From: Enoplolaimus lenunculus
Lineage: Eukaryota > Nematoda > Enoplea > Enoplida > Thoracostomopsidae
Direction: 5' to 3'
Assembly: GCA_030248215.1 (NCBI GenBank)
Contig: JASANG010000402.1
Span: forward strand, 149,886 to 213,885
Length of the DNA: 64,000 nucleotides
The first letter of the stretch is position 1. Each line of letters opens with the position of its first letter. A program made the position numbers and the translations under genes. This document shows positions 47,693-59,900 of the stretch, piece by piece. The notes below the pieces were generated by a model. That model saw only the letters and a program-made list of their open reading frames with translations. It made no database searches and had not been told where the DNA came from.

Positions 47693-49047
47693 ATACTTCA
47701 CTGTGTTGATCACCCATGATCACCGAAATAGTTCTAAAAGTAATTTGGGCCATATATGTCTATTAATGTTGGTGTAAACTTCTAACATTTTTATACAATT
47801 AGTAGAGATTATATTTAGCTCTTTACTTGTTTTTAGTAAAATTGGACTTGTTTTTGATGAGCAGACTATTCTATTTTTGTTAACGCCAATGTTTGTTGAA
47901 GTCAACCTGGCTTTAACCTGATGGCCTAAAGCGTGTAACGTTGGCATGAGCAGCACAAATTTGTTTGACTTTGTAACGCCAGACGCGGAGATTTATCCAC
48001 TGGTCGTTTGGCTCGTTTCGGTGCGAAAATTTTTTAGGACTACATAGGACAAGGTTGTAACTAGATGCGCGCTTGAATTATCTCAAAATTAGCCCAGTGA
48101 AAAATTTGCATGGAATACGCAACGTAAAGTACTCAATTTATTAGCTGTGCAAGAAACAAAATCTACTTTCAAGGTGCGACTGGAGGTGAAAATACCGGAG
48201 TCGGAGGTCAACGAAACTTGCCGGATTTTAGGCGAAATTAGGTATAGTAAAATGATGGTTAATATAGTTGATTTGAGCCAATATCTGCAATTGTTAAGTT
48301 GTTTTCAGCGAAATTCAGAAATTTCCTGAAAATTATGACAGGTAAAAAACGAAAAGCGGCTGATGTTTGTACGATTTAGCGTATTTTAATGCGATTCGTG
48401 TAACATAATTACGACTCGTACAGTTCGAGGAAAAGGTGCCATTCGGTGCCATTCAACACAATTTCAGGTGGCCAACGCAAGTATTTTTTACTTAGTAGCA
48501 ATTTTCTAAACCGAATACCCAACACTATTGAAGCAGTTGCATAACAAAAAAACTATTTTTAGAATTGTACTTATGTTTGACGCTCATAGCAATCAGGTTG
48601 TGAGTCAGGGTACTTCCCTTCAACAAGTGAAAACAATTGCTTGAGAAGCGAAAATTGATGTTCGGAAACCCAAAAGACGCAAAATCGAGTTTCGATTATC
48701 TGACATAATTTCGGGTATCCGGACAAAATGTCCGGCAAGAATTGCCGGATATCCGGATTTGAAAAAATATTCGATGCCCATCACTAGCTGGAAAAGTAGT
48801 AAAAACATATTCGTAAGCGTAAAAATAAACTTGGCTCAGCGTAGCGTAGGGCAAGAAAAATTATCCAAAGCTTAAGCTGACGATCTTCTTTTACACGGGC
48901 AAAGTTCTTTAAAACGAACGAAAATATGCTTTAGTACCAAGGTGAATCAATGTTGTGCAACCCGGGGTTTGGTTCCGGCTTAAAGATCGACGTCGTGCTT
49001 CATCTCTTGATCTGAACAGTGGTTTTTGACCTTCTGTTTGATCTTTT

Positions 49048-49383
49048 GGCCAACAATGTAAAGAACAGGGGCGGAACAGTATTATAAGCATATTCCTAAG
49101 CCTAAGCCTAAGCCAAAGCCTAAGCGTAAAGAATGAGCATATTCCTAAGCCTAAGCCTAAGCCTAAATCTATTAAGCCTAAGGGTAAGAATGAGCATATT
49201 CCCAAGCCTAAGCCAAAGCGTAAGAGTGAGCATATTCCTAAGCCTAAATCTAGTAAGCCTAAGGGTAAGAATGAGCAAATTCCTAAGCAAGCCTAAGCCA
49301 AGCATAAAAATTAATCTAAAGTGTAAGCTTACTTTTTCCTAGTCCCACAGAAAAACGTTCCGCCCCTGATCTTTACATGGGCC
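49048..49383 (-). repeat. TTAGGC-bearing MITE family 4, long reverse copy
   Basis: About 335 bp, twice the usual length through internal expansion of CCTAAG-rich units. Ends AATGTAAAGAACAGGGGCGG and CCCCTGATCTTTACATGGGC. Confidence 0.85.
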
Positions 49384-50212
49384 CGTGGGCCGATCGTTTT
49401 ACGAAAAGTTGCACTCTGCTCCAAAGGAGATGTGGGTAAATATTTTTTCAACCCGCCCTTTACCCAGCCAAATAAGCATTTTTTATAGAAGTATTAAACC
49501 AGTATTCTAAGGATCGCTGCTGGATTTGCCCTTTAATGAAGTTTTGCGTTATGCATCATCCACATTAAAGAATGTGGCCGTGTGGAAAGTGATGTTTCAA
49601 TTCCGGAAATTTGCTAATTTCTCAATTAAAATTTTAGCGTGTATTGGAATTGAACATCATTTAATTTCGTTAAATTCAATAGAATGAAGATTTTAAAATG
49701 AAATTAAAGTTCAATTCCAGTACACTACCATTCGTAAAGCGCACTGCTACTGAACTCGGCTGTGTTAACTTAGCACGAGTACAAGAATTGGTCATGAACA
49801 AAATCGTTAAAATTCTACTGTAAGATAAATTATAAATTAATTTACTCAAGTATATTGAAATAGTATTTTATCTAAAACGACACAGTCTAGAACACGTCAC
49901 TGGTGTGCAAACAGCATTTAGAAATTTGTTTAGTTTTGAATTTCTTAAACTTAGCGTCTTTGTGAATCGTTGTTATGTAATTACGCGTTTCCTGGAAAAT
50001 TTTAATTTCTATCTGAGTAACACAAGGACTATCGTAACAGCAAATAAAGAATGATACGCTTTAAAGAAAATGCATAAATTATAGAGAATTATATGTGCGA
50101 TTTCAGAAAACTTCCATAAATTCAGAAACCTTCCATAATGTGCTATTAATAATATACTATCTGTGTATTCTGTGTATAGGCCACCCACATTGCTCTTCAA
50201 CACCTATTATTT

Positions 50213-50399
50213 AACCCCTTTATACTTTATCCCCTGCAGTTGGTTTCGTATCCTACGCCTAAACATTACAAACTTAAGGATACGCCGATGCCTATTAAGT
50301 ATAAAGCCTGGAAACGCTTAATACCTTTGATAAAACTGGAATTATCTGTTATCCAACCATAAACCCCTTTATACTTTATCCCCTGCAGTTGGTTTCGTA
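50213..50399 (+). repeat. 38-bp direct repeat
   Basis: The stretch AACCCCTTTATACTTTATCC through CCTGCAGTTGGTTTCGTA occurs at 50213-50250 and 50362-50399. Confidence 0.85.
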
Positions 50400-51008
50400 G
50401 CGCCGAACAATTGCTGTTTCCGTCACCGCTAAATTTTTATATCAAGTACGGGCCCGTGAATTAATCAAGACCTACGTTTCTCTTAATTGTAATTTTAGAC
50501 AAATATGACTCCTTAAAACGTACAATTTTGAACTGTTGAAAGTAACCGATTTACGGAGACGCATTTTTGTCTTTCAAGCATTTCAAAATTATGTGATAGT
50601 TGTCTATTTCAAATCGACCGTGTTCAAGATGTGTCATTTGATATGAATAAGTTTTCTAAAATTGCAGGATGTAATTTAAACTAAAAGTCTTTAAACAAGA
50701 TTCTATAAAATTATAATTTCAACGTCGTCTTCACTTAAACTGTTTGCATGTTCATGATTTCTGGAACACGTCTGGTATAATTGTTGCGTGTCCAGGAGTC
50801 GTGTTGTAGTAAACTTGAACTTTGTACCATCAGTAATATTTTGCAAAATTGTAAAATGCGCTGTTACAAACTACGTTAGTTTACGTAGTCCACGACTATT
50901 AGGATTGGTCTATGGTTTAGCTTGTGTGTATTGGAATTGTATAAAATTTCGAAATGAACGGTTTGGAATGGGTATCATTTTTCTCCACACAGCCACATTC
51001 TTTATTGT

Positions 51009-51267
51009 GGCTGATGCATTAACCCCTTTTCACATTGAGTTGCCTATAGGCAACTCAGCACAGTGCATATACGTTAAATAATATATATTGCACCGTGTTT
51101 AACAATTGCAACACGTATACATAGTACTAAATCACCACAAGACGTGAGAGCCCCCTCGGGCTCGAGCGTCAAGCTCCTATAGCTGAATGGTGATGGTATA
51201 CGCCTCCCTCTCCAGTCACTGGAGTTCGAATCCTAGCATAAATGTAGGTGTCAGAGGAAATAGAACA
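51009..51267 (+). mobile_element. piggyBac-like TTAA MITE with tRNA-like core, opposite orientation
   Basis: Begins TTAACCCCTTTTCACATTGA. The tRNA-like part (about 51158-51245) reads on the plus strand with TAGCTGAATGGTGATGG, a CTCCAG/CTGGAG stem and GAGTTCGAATCC. The right terminus is eroded. Confidence 0.75.
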
Positions 51268-51497
51268 ACTAAATGAAGTACAACAGAACGTTTACTTTTT
51301 CATCGCTCACTGACTAAAGCTTAATAGTTTAAGAGTAAGTTTTAAATCTCTTAAGGTTTGGCGCCTGTAAAAACTGTCAATTTTTTACCCGCGTGATACA
51401 AATCATTACCCGTGAGTATACCCGCGGCTCAAATGTTTTACCCGACCCACATATACTCGCGGGTTAAGTCTCCGTCCGCTCTGATCATGATGGTTTT

Positions 51498-51669
51498 GGC
51501 CCATGTTACTTTAAGTAGCGTCCACGTTTCTGGTGGGTCTATAAAAGTGTAGGATTAGATTCTGTGTTACATTTTTTGCTTAGGCTTAGGCATACATTTT
51601 TGCAACTCTTAGGTTTAGGCTTAGGAATACGCTTAATCTACTGTTACGCCCCTTAAAGTAACATTGGCC
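51498..51669 (+). repeat. TTAGGC-bearing MITE family 3
   Basis: GGCCCATGTTACTTTAAG to CCTTAAAGTAACATTGGCC. A 21-bp direct repeat (GCTCTGATCATGATGG plus TTTTG) flanks it at 51478-51498 and 51673-51693. Confidence 0.85.
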
Positions 51670-52377
51670 TCTGCTCTGATCATGATGGTTTTGATCATAA
51701 AAGTAATATTGGCCAACCTTTCAAACGGGAACCACGTTTTGCGATTCCTGTCACGCTGTGTATATATTACATAGTGTAACTGCTACTAGCCTAATTGGCT
51801 TGTTTTTTGTCAAACCGCAAGACCCTTGTATACAACGCTACGTTTATTACTAAAGTAATATTTGTGCTTGTTTGTTTGTTTAACCTGCAATGTCATTAAT
51901 TGCATTTAATTGCAAAACGCTTAAACTGATTGCAGGCGTAACACTAAGTTGAATGACGCAGTTTACGTCGAATCACAATAAAGTCTTGCCAATTCTCCAG
52001 AGCCGGTATAAAAAGGGTTATTGTAGAATGCTGAATATGTTGCGCTTTTCCAGTGTTTCGTGTCTTGTAGGATAGAGAACATCGCCATGGAAATAGTCTC
52101 AGGACCACAATCCTAAGCCTCAGTGTAAGCCTAAAACGAAGCCTAAAACGTCTGAATTTGAGATGAAATCATTTTAAAGGTTCATTTCAGCCGGTACCCC
52201 GTCTGAAATGAGGGTGGGACTGGCCTAAAACACAACACATGCTGGGTTGCATTCTTTGTGATACATAATGTACTCGGTTGCATACTCTTGTCTAAAACAG
52301 TGGTCATCAAATCTTGATTGTTAGTTAAATAATTATTATAAATCTGGGCTGATGTATAGAAGAGAGCCGTAATAGTT

Positions 52378-52530
52378 ACTAGTACAATCATATTCCTAAG
52401 CCTAAGTCTAAGCGTAAGAATGAGCTTATACCTGAGCCTAAGCCTCAACAAAAATCTTACTCTAAAGCTTAAGCTTTACTCTATTGCAGTCCCGCGGCAT
52501 AACGTTCCATCCTCAGATCTTTACATGGGC
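52378..52530 (-). repeat. TTAGGC-bearing MITE family 4 (reverse)
   Basis: CCTAAGCCTAAGTCTAAGCG core and the right end CAGATCTTTACATGGGCC; the left end is eroded. Confidence 0.7.
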
Positions 52531-52785
52531 CAAAAATCTGAAATACCAGCAGCAAATAATCAAAATACCGGAAACGGATACCAATTTGTACCGGAAACGG
52601 ATATTATTTTATGCCGGAAACGAAAACAGATGCTTGAGTGTATTCTGTGCAATTTACAGATGTATTAACGTTAAAGCTTAAATCGTTGCAATTATTGCTC
52701 GAACGCAGTACGGAGCGATTTCTGCTCAATCAGGCTGTGTTTCAAATGCAATGCGAAACATAGAAGAAAACGATCAACCCAAAGT

Positions 52786-53061
52786 ACACTGCAAGAAATA
52801 GTGAGTCAAATTGATTCTCGCCGAAATAGGTTCAACGGGACTGCACAAACTGAGCCAAATTCGACTCTGCCTGAGTCTAATTCGGCCCATTGAGTCGCAC
52901 GTTTGAATCTAGCGGAGTCCAATTTGACTCAGTTTGTGTAGTCCCGTAGAGCCCATTTCGAAGAAAGTCAATTTGACTCACCCGCGGAGTCGAATTTGAC
53001 TCAGTTTGTGTAGTCCCGTAGAGGCTATTTTGGTGAGAGCCAATTAGACTGACCATTTTAG
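52786..53061. repeat. MITE family 1, copy with duplicated right arm
   Basis: Left end ACTGCAAGAAATAGTGAGTC; the right half (GAGTCGAATTTGACTCAGTT through the closing arm) occurs twice, near 52915-52981 and 52985-53060. Confidence 0.75.
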
Positions 53062-53665
53062 CAACGTATGAGTTAATCATTGATAACCCCATCCTGCAAA
53101 GAATACTCCCTATTTACTATTTAGTTATAGTTCCACAAATTCAACCATCTGCTTGTTCGTATCCTATGTCCGTTAAACATTTTTCAATTTAAATTTCAAC
53201 TGAGTTTTACTCAAGTTGTGGCACTACCGTTTTACCAAGAGTGGATAATTGGTATTTAACAAGAGTGTGCAACTGGGCACATTATGTGTAGAAAAGAATG
53301 TACCCGGCACGCGTTGCGTTTTTGCCCTTCCTCTCTTTATTTTGAGGGGGTAGAACCGGTGCGAACCGTGGCACTTTATGCACGCAGCGTCAAAAACGGT
53401 CCTCTTACCGTTTAATTTAGGGCATTCGTGTGACAGCGACCATCCTCTAAAGAAGGGGGGCGTCGTCAAAAAACGCAACACGTGGTGGTACAATTTGTAC
53501 CATGTGGATCCCCAAAAGTTGCAAACTCTTGTCATTATCCCCTCTTGGTTTTAAGAATACTGCATTCTGCGCTGTTTATCTGAAACAGCTTTGCAAAAAA
53601 TGTTATATATATATATGTATATATGTATATATACGGCGTTGTATGCGCAAAGCTACCGTATTTTT

Positions 53666-53709
53666 GGCCATGTACAGATCAGGGGCGGAACGTTTTTCTG
53701 TGGGACTAG
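53666..53709 (+). repeat. MITE family 4 end fragment
   Basis: GGCCATGTACAGATCAGGGG and GTGGGACTAG only, with no TTAGGC tract. Lies about 190 bp before the first located exon of the second transporter. Confidence 0.6.
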
Positions 53710-53900
53710 AATATAAGGATATCCGACTATTGTTTGTTTCAAACAATATCTGCGATAAGCAAGTAGGATAATCATTCTGAGTGATTTTTCAACTATAATT
53801 GCAGTTGCACGTAAACGTTATAACTGCGTGTGTTGCGTACGCAAATAATTGCACTTTGATGAATACTGCATTATAATGCAATTTGTTTTGCCAGAGTCAG

Positions 53901-56900
53901 GCACGAATTACGGTACAATTGGTGGTCGCTGCGTCGTTTGCTGTGATTGGTTCATCGTTTCAATTTGGTTACAATACTGGTGTTATAAATCAACCTCAAA
54001 GTGTAAGTTGTGCCAGCCCAAATTCAGTGTATACACGAACGGATTTTAGAAGATCAAATAAAATCGGATATTAACCGTATAGTACTGTCTTCAATTGGCT
54101 GAAAATCATTTCTGAATTACGACAGTTAAGCTGGCCAATGTTACTTTTAGAGGCGTAACAGTAGATTAAGCGTATTCCTAAGGCTAAGCCTAAGCCTAAG
54201 CGTTGCAAAAATGCGTTCCTAAGCCTAAGCCTAAGCGTTGCAAAAATGCGTTCCTAAGCCTAAGCCTAAGCCTAAGCGTAAGCAAAAAATGTAATCTACA
54301 ATCTAAAATCTACTTTGTTATAGACCCATCCGAAACCTGGACGCCCCTTAAAGTAACATGGGTCGTAAGGCTGAAGCTTGTGAAAGTGTCTATTTTATTG
54401 CAGCTGCAGTTCGCTAGGGTGAAAACCTATTACTATCTGGTGATAAAGTGCAACATACAGTTCCGAATACATTTCGTTGCCTCATATTGTGAACTGTGTA
54501 TTGCAACTGTTGGTAAAGTTTGAAATTGTGTCAAAAAACGCTAGTTCAAATGGTGTTTGTATTTCAAATAGCAACATTGTCGATGCTTTTTTGTAAGCAG
54601 AGAAACTCTAAAATGAATCCATGTGTAACGAAACGCTATTATGTAAACGCTTTTTAGCGATGCTAAAAACGCTATTTAAGCAGCATTATTAATGATTTTT
54701 CTTTCAAAACACGAAAACAATTTTGGATTTTCGATTGTCACTGTTAGTTCAGTTTGATTGAATGCTGATTTCAAACTGATGCTAGGTGTTAAACACATTT
54801 GAAAATAATGTTGCTCATTTTGCATCGTCAGGTAGTTCAACGATGGATCAACTCGAGTCACTACGATCGGTTTGGCGTCTATCTGTCGTCTTCAGCTGAG
54901 GATATCGTTTGGTCGATTGTTGTGGCGATATTTTCTGTCGGTGGAATGCTTGGGGGTCTATGTTGTGGTTGGATTGCGGATCGTGTTGGAAGGTTAGGAC
55001 CATGTAAACATTAGTGGCGGAACGTTTTCCTGCGGGACTGCAATAGAGTAAATCGTAAAGCTTTTTGAGTAATTTTTGGCGTAGGTTTCGGCGTAGGCTT
55101 ACAAATATGTTTATACTACTTTAACGGCCCTGTTCCATACATTGGCGAAAAGTTGAATGAATTTGAAGGTGAGTGACGGAGCAACCAGTGGGCCGCTCCT
55201 CATTTTCGAAGTCTGAAATTTTTGCATACGAGCCAAAACATAAAATAGGAAAATGAAAAGTTTATGAAAAATCGTTAAGTATCGTCGACCATATCAGTTA
55301 ATACTAAAAATGCAGTTGACCTTTAGGTTGTTTTACTCGCAGTACGGCAGGGTGTACTGTAGTGACCCGAATAAGGTGGGGGACTGATATTTGTTTGGCC
55401 TCTCCAGAGAATGCCACCCCTTGTTTATTCGGTTGCAGACTGCTATTTATTTTCAACAAGCCCTCTGCGAACCTTCCTTACTGATATATATCTGGTATTG
55501 CAACTATCCGTTGAATTAAACGTTTTTTGCCTTGCATCAAACGCTTGAACGATAATACAAGGTTTTATACTTTGGAATGTTACTTTCAAAACTTAAGTGC
55601 GCTGTATGGTTTCGAACTCCACTTTATTTGGTCCTGGAGTCGTTTATGCGCTACGATTAGGGATAATTGACATTTAAACACTCTAATTAAGGTTCAGGGA
55701 GTCTATCCGCTTACGGACTGTTATTATGGATACAGACTCCTATTGATTGGGACTCAAAATGGGGACCCCTCTTATTACCCCACCCCCTACAAAGTTTATC
55801 TATTTGACGCGCTGCGTTTAAACTTTTGGAGCAATTTTGACGAAATAATTACCAAAATTTCGTAAATAAAATAAACGTAACACCAAACGATTTAACAAAA
55901 CAACAAATTACAAATATTTGCTAAAATTAACAAATTAAACACTATTTTAACTACATAATTTCGCATCGTCTCCTGCTTTACCTCTGGCTCGGGCAAGTTT
56001 TAGTGGCCTCCGGCTCAGGCATTATTCACCGCAGGTTGCATCCTGCTAAATATGTTGCGTGTACAAATTTTCTGAGCAGCATGCATCAGCTCCCCCTAAA
56101 GCAAAATTCTAAAACCGTCACAGATGCCACTGTTTTAGAATTCAGCTGGAATTTGAACAAAAATTGCCAATAAATGCCATTTTTAGTTTACCAAAAAATT
56201 CCGTAGCTCAAATTTTATACTGTTTGAGCCTCTGTGGTGGGATAATTTAAATTAATTAGCCACAGCTATCATGTTTGTTTATCCGAAAAATGGCCCATGT
56301 TACTTTAAAGGGGCGTCCAGATTTCTGGTGGGTCTATAAAACAGTAGGTTTAGATACTAGATTGCATTTTTTGCTTATGCTTAAGCTTAGGCTTAGGAAC
56401 ACATTTTTGCAACGCTTAGGTTTAGGCTTAGGAATACGCTTAATCTACTGTTACGCCCCTTAAAGTAACATTGGTCCAAAAAATTTTCAATAATTAGATG
56501 AGCGGGGTGCGCTCTTGTCCCCTCAAACTCTACCGTTACTCAGAATATTATTCATATTTTATTTACAGAAAACGTGGGATGATTCTAAGCAGTGTGATTG
56601 CGCTAATTGCAGCGTTGATTTTGGGCGTTTCCAAAGTTTCAAATATTTATTTTTTGCTCATGATCGGTCGATTTATTATTGGATTTGCGTGTGGTGAGTG
56701 TATGTATTAATATATACAAACAAACTATTATTGGCAATGTTTCAATAAAAACATTTGGAATCGCTTAAGGGTTTTTTAAAACTGTCTTGAGCACTTGAAA
56801 ACATCACGTGGAAAAGTTTAATTCATTTCCTTATAGGCGAACTTTAATTGATATCTTAGCAGCGAAACTTTACTTGATTCGTTCATTGTTGCCGTTTGAA

Positions 56901-59900
56901 ACTCAATGGATATCAAATAAAGGGATTGAATATTTTAGCAAATTCACTAATCTTTTTGTTTTCACCCGTCTTCATGCCCGTCTCAGGAGGTGCTTGTTTA
57001 GAATATAGACTATAAGAAATGGTTTTACATCTGCTAAATATGATATAAAGTAGTACGCTTCTAGGCCCATATTATCAAATTCATATAGCACCTATCACCA
57101 GTTAGCGTTAGATTTTTAAACTACCCAACTCCTGCAAGTTATCTCAAAATTAGTGCAGAAGCTGGGCAAAAATCAAATACGAAAACTGCACTGAATTTCA
57201 AACCTCATCATTTACTGGTTCGAAAGTTAGGCCCATGTAAAGTTCAGGGGCGGAACGTTTTTGTGTGGGACTGCGATAGAGTAAGCTTAAGCTTTAGACT
57301 ATTTTTTTAGCTTGGCTTAGGCTTCGACTTAGGCTTAGGCTTAGGCTTAGGAATATGCTTATAATACTGTTCCGCCGCTGTTCTTTACATTGCCTGAAAG
57401 TTACAAGACATATCACCAAAATTAGTCTAAAGCTTAAACTGACTATTACAGCCCCTCCGGAAAACGATCCGGCCCTGTTCTATACATGGGCCACAATATT
57501 GATGCGTCTTAAGGCTGAAACGAAAAGATCGCTAATATTTCACTGGAAACTTTATTCAACAATATGGAAAATTTCAAAAAATTCAATTTTTATTCGAAAA
57601 TTTTCTGTTTTCATTTTTAGGAATTGTAACCGGACTGGCACCGATGTATCTTGTAGAGATTACACCGGTACGACTACGTGGCACGTTTGGAACGCTACAC
57701 CAATTAATGATCACAATTTCAATGTGGATCTCACAACTGCTCGGTCTGCCAGAGGTTCTGGGTAGCGATGCTTTGTGGCCAGTTTTGTTTGGTGGGTGTG
57801 TTCGATAAGCGAGGGTGGGCGATAAATTGGGGGTAACAATTGACGTTCCCCAGCTTTTGGTCTCGGAGTGTAAAATATTTCGAGCTTTTTGGTCGTAAAC
57901 CGTGTAGGTTTTCACCAAAACTTGCGTGCGAAAAGAAAGCCGTATCGAAATTAAAAACCATTTTTGTTTGAACTGGTTTAGGGTTGAGCTCGTATTTAGG
58001 GGTTGGAGCTCCCAAATAAAGCTATGGGGGTGGCGCTGTGACTCTAGCATTTCGAGTCTGCATATATTCAGACGATGGAGTAAAATTTAACCACTGGAAT
58101 TGCCTCTACCGGTATTGGATTTTTACGGTTGAATAAATTTTTTTGCGGAAGCCATAAACAACTTGATTTTTAGTAAGCAAAATTTCTCCAGGGGAACAAT
58201 CCGCTTGTTTTGCGCAAATATCCGACAAGACTGGATATTGTTACAAAACTTTTCGTCAGTATAAGTCTAATTTTTTTACTAAAAATACTCCAAACAATGT
58301 TTTCTAGATAGTTATATTAGAAACCCAAAAACTAGTACAACGCGGTCAGATATCTTTGGTTCTAAATCCTCATCAAAAATGATAAAACAGGCACCCGAGG
58401 CACAAAGTTCTTTGAAATCAGACCGCTTCCGCATCGTCGTCTCAAAACTATGACGAAATGTTGATTTTTTACAGCATTCACAGCGGCGCCTTCGGTATAT
58501 CAATTGGCTCTGTACCGTTTCGTTCCTGAATCACCACGATATTTTTTGACCCAAGGTCGAGAATCAGACGCCGAAGAAGTGTTGGCGAAGCTGCGGCAAA
58601 GTTCGACTGATTTTGTTACCAACGAACTGAACGCTATGAAAGCGGAAGCGCAACATTCTGGCGTACAGGTATAACGACGCGTATTAATTATCGCGGCCTG
58701 ATCGCTGGGGGGGACATGGTGACTGGGGCTGAAGAATTTACGGTAAATCGTCGCCCGACAACTCGTCGATTAACAATTCGTAATCCGCGATTTAGTCTAC
58801 TTCGACAATTTGTTGCATCGACATCTCGCCGATCGCGACAATACCCACCTAAGCGTCAGCTGAACGGCAAATTGTCGGGTCGACGAGTTGTCGGAGTCGA
58901 CGTGAGATTTCTAGGTGCAATTTGTCGGTCGATGACTTGTCGGGCGACAAATTGTCGTAATACCCGGAATTAGTGATTGGAAGTCTTAGGCTTAGGATTA
59001 TGCTGAGGCTTAGTGGTCTGGATATGTATTTATGCGAAATTCCAAACTCTCGGGACAAGTTGTCCCTCTCTCGTTTTCTGAAACTGATAACGCAACATGA
59101 ACATTCCCACTATTCCCTGCCTAAACAGTTGTAATATATCAGCCCATTGCCTGCGACACTGCAATACAGTAAGTTTAAGCTTTAGACTAATTTTTTGCTT
59201 AAGCTTAGAAATATGCTTATACTACTGTTACGGCCCGGTTCTATACAATGGCCTATATATGAAACAAACTCGATACCTATTATATTGTCACGGCTTAAAT
59301 TTTTATTATATATCCTTTGAACTCTGTTGTACACCGCACGTTCTCACTATCCGATACGAATAGTTGTGAACACTTCAGCAATAAGGATTTGGTTTCATTT
59401 TTCTGGTTTACTTGCGTTTTTTAGGTTAAATACAAAGATTTGCTTACGCACTACTGTTTTGCATGGCCGCTATTTATATCAATTATAATGATGTTTAGTC
59501 AACAATTATCTGGTATTAATGTAGTAAGTTGTTAAATTTATCGTATGATTTACTAAAATTATCTGGAAGACACATTTCTAAATGGCGGATAGGGCCCAAG
59601 TTAGCTGACAAAGCGTTTAGAAGCACTCTGCCATTAGTCTCGGAGCATGGTCAAGTGCGACCATGAGGTATACAGTAGCCAAAGAGGTGTGTGGGGATCT
59701 AGACCCCCAATCTGTGAACAAGGAGCAGTTTTACAACTGTTGCAAAGATATTTAATACTTAAATATTGTGTCAAAATTTGCGCTCGCTTCACTCGCGAAT
59801 TCTTCAAAACACGCTGAGCACCCACCACTGGAAAATCTGTTCCATAACATCCTCCCTGCAAAAGTTGAAGGCGCTCCCCCGTTCTTCGGTCTTTCTATAT

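Larger units (their letters stand above)
44060..53900. other. Interval between the two transporter genes
   Basis: Should contain the 3' end of the first gene and the promoter and first exon of the second, but no ATG exon with a phase 0 donor stood out. Filled with MITEs of families 1 to 4 and 9, a TTAA element and a 38-bp direct repeat. Confidence 0.4.

Noticed and set aside
47390-47713. Arg/Pro/Thr-rich minus-strand frames
   Set aside because: Products of the 31-bp minisatellite within the family 9 MITE.
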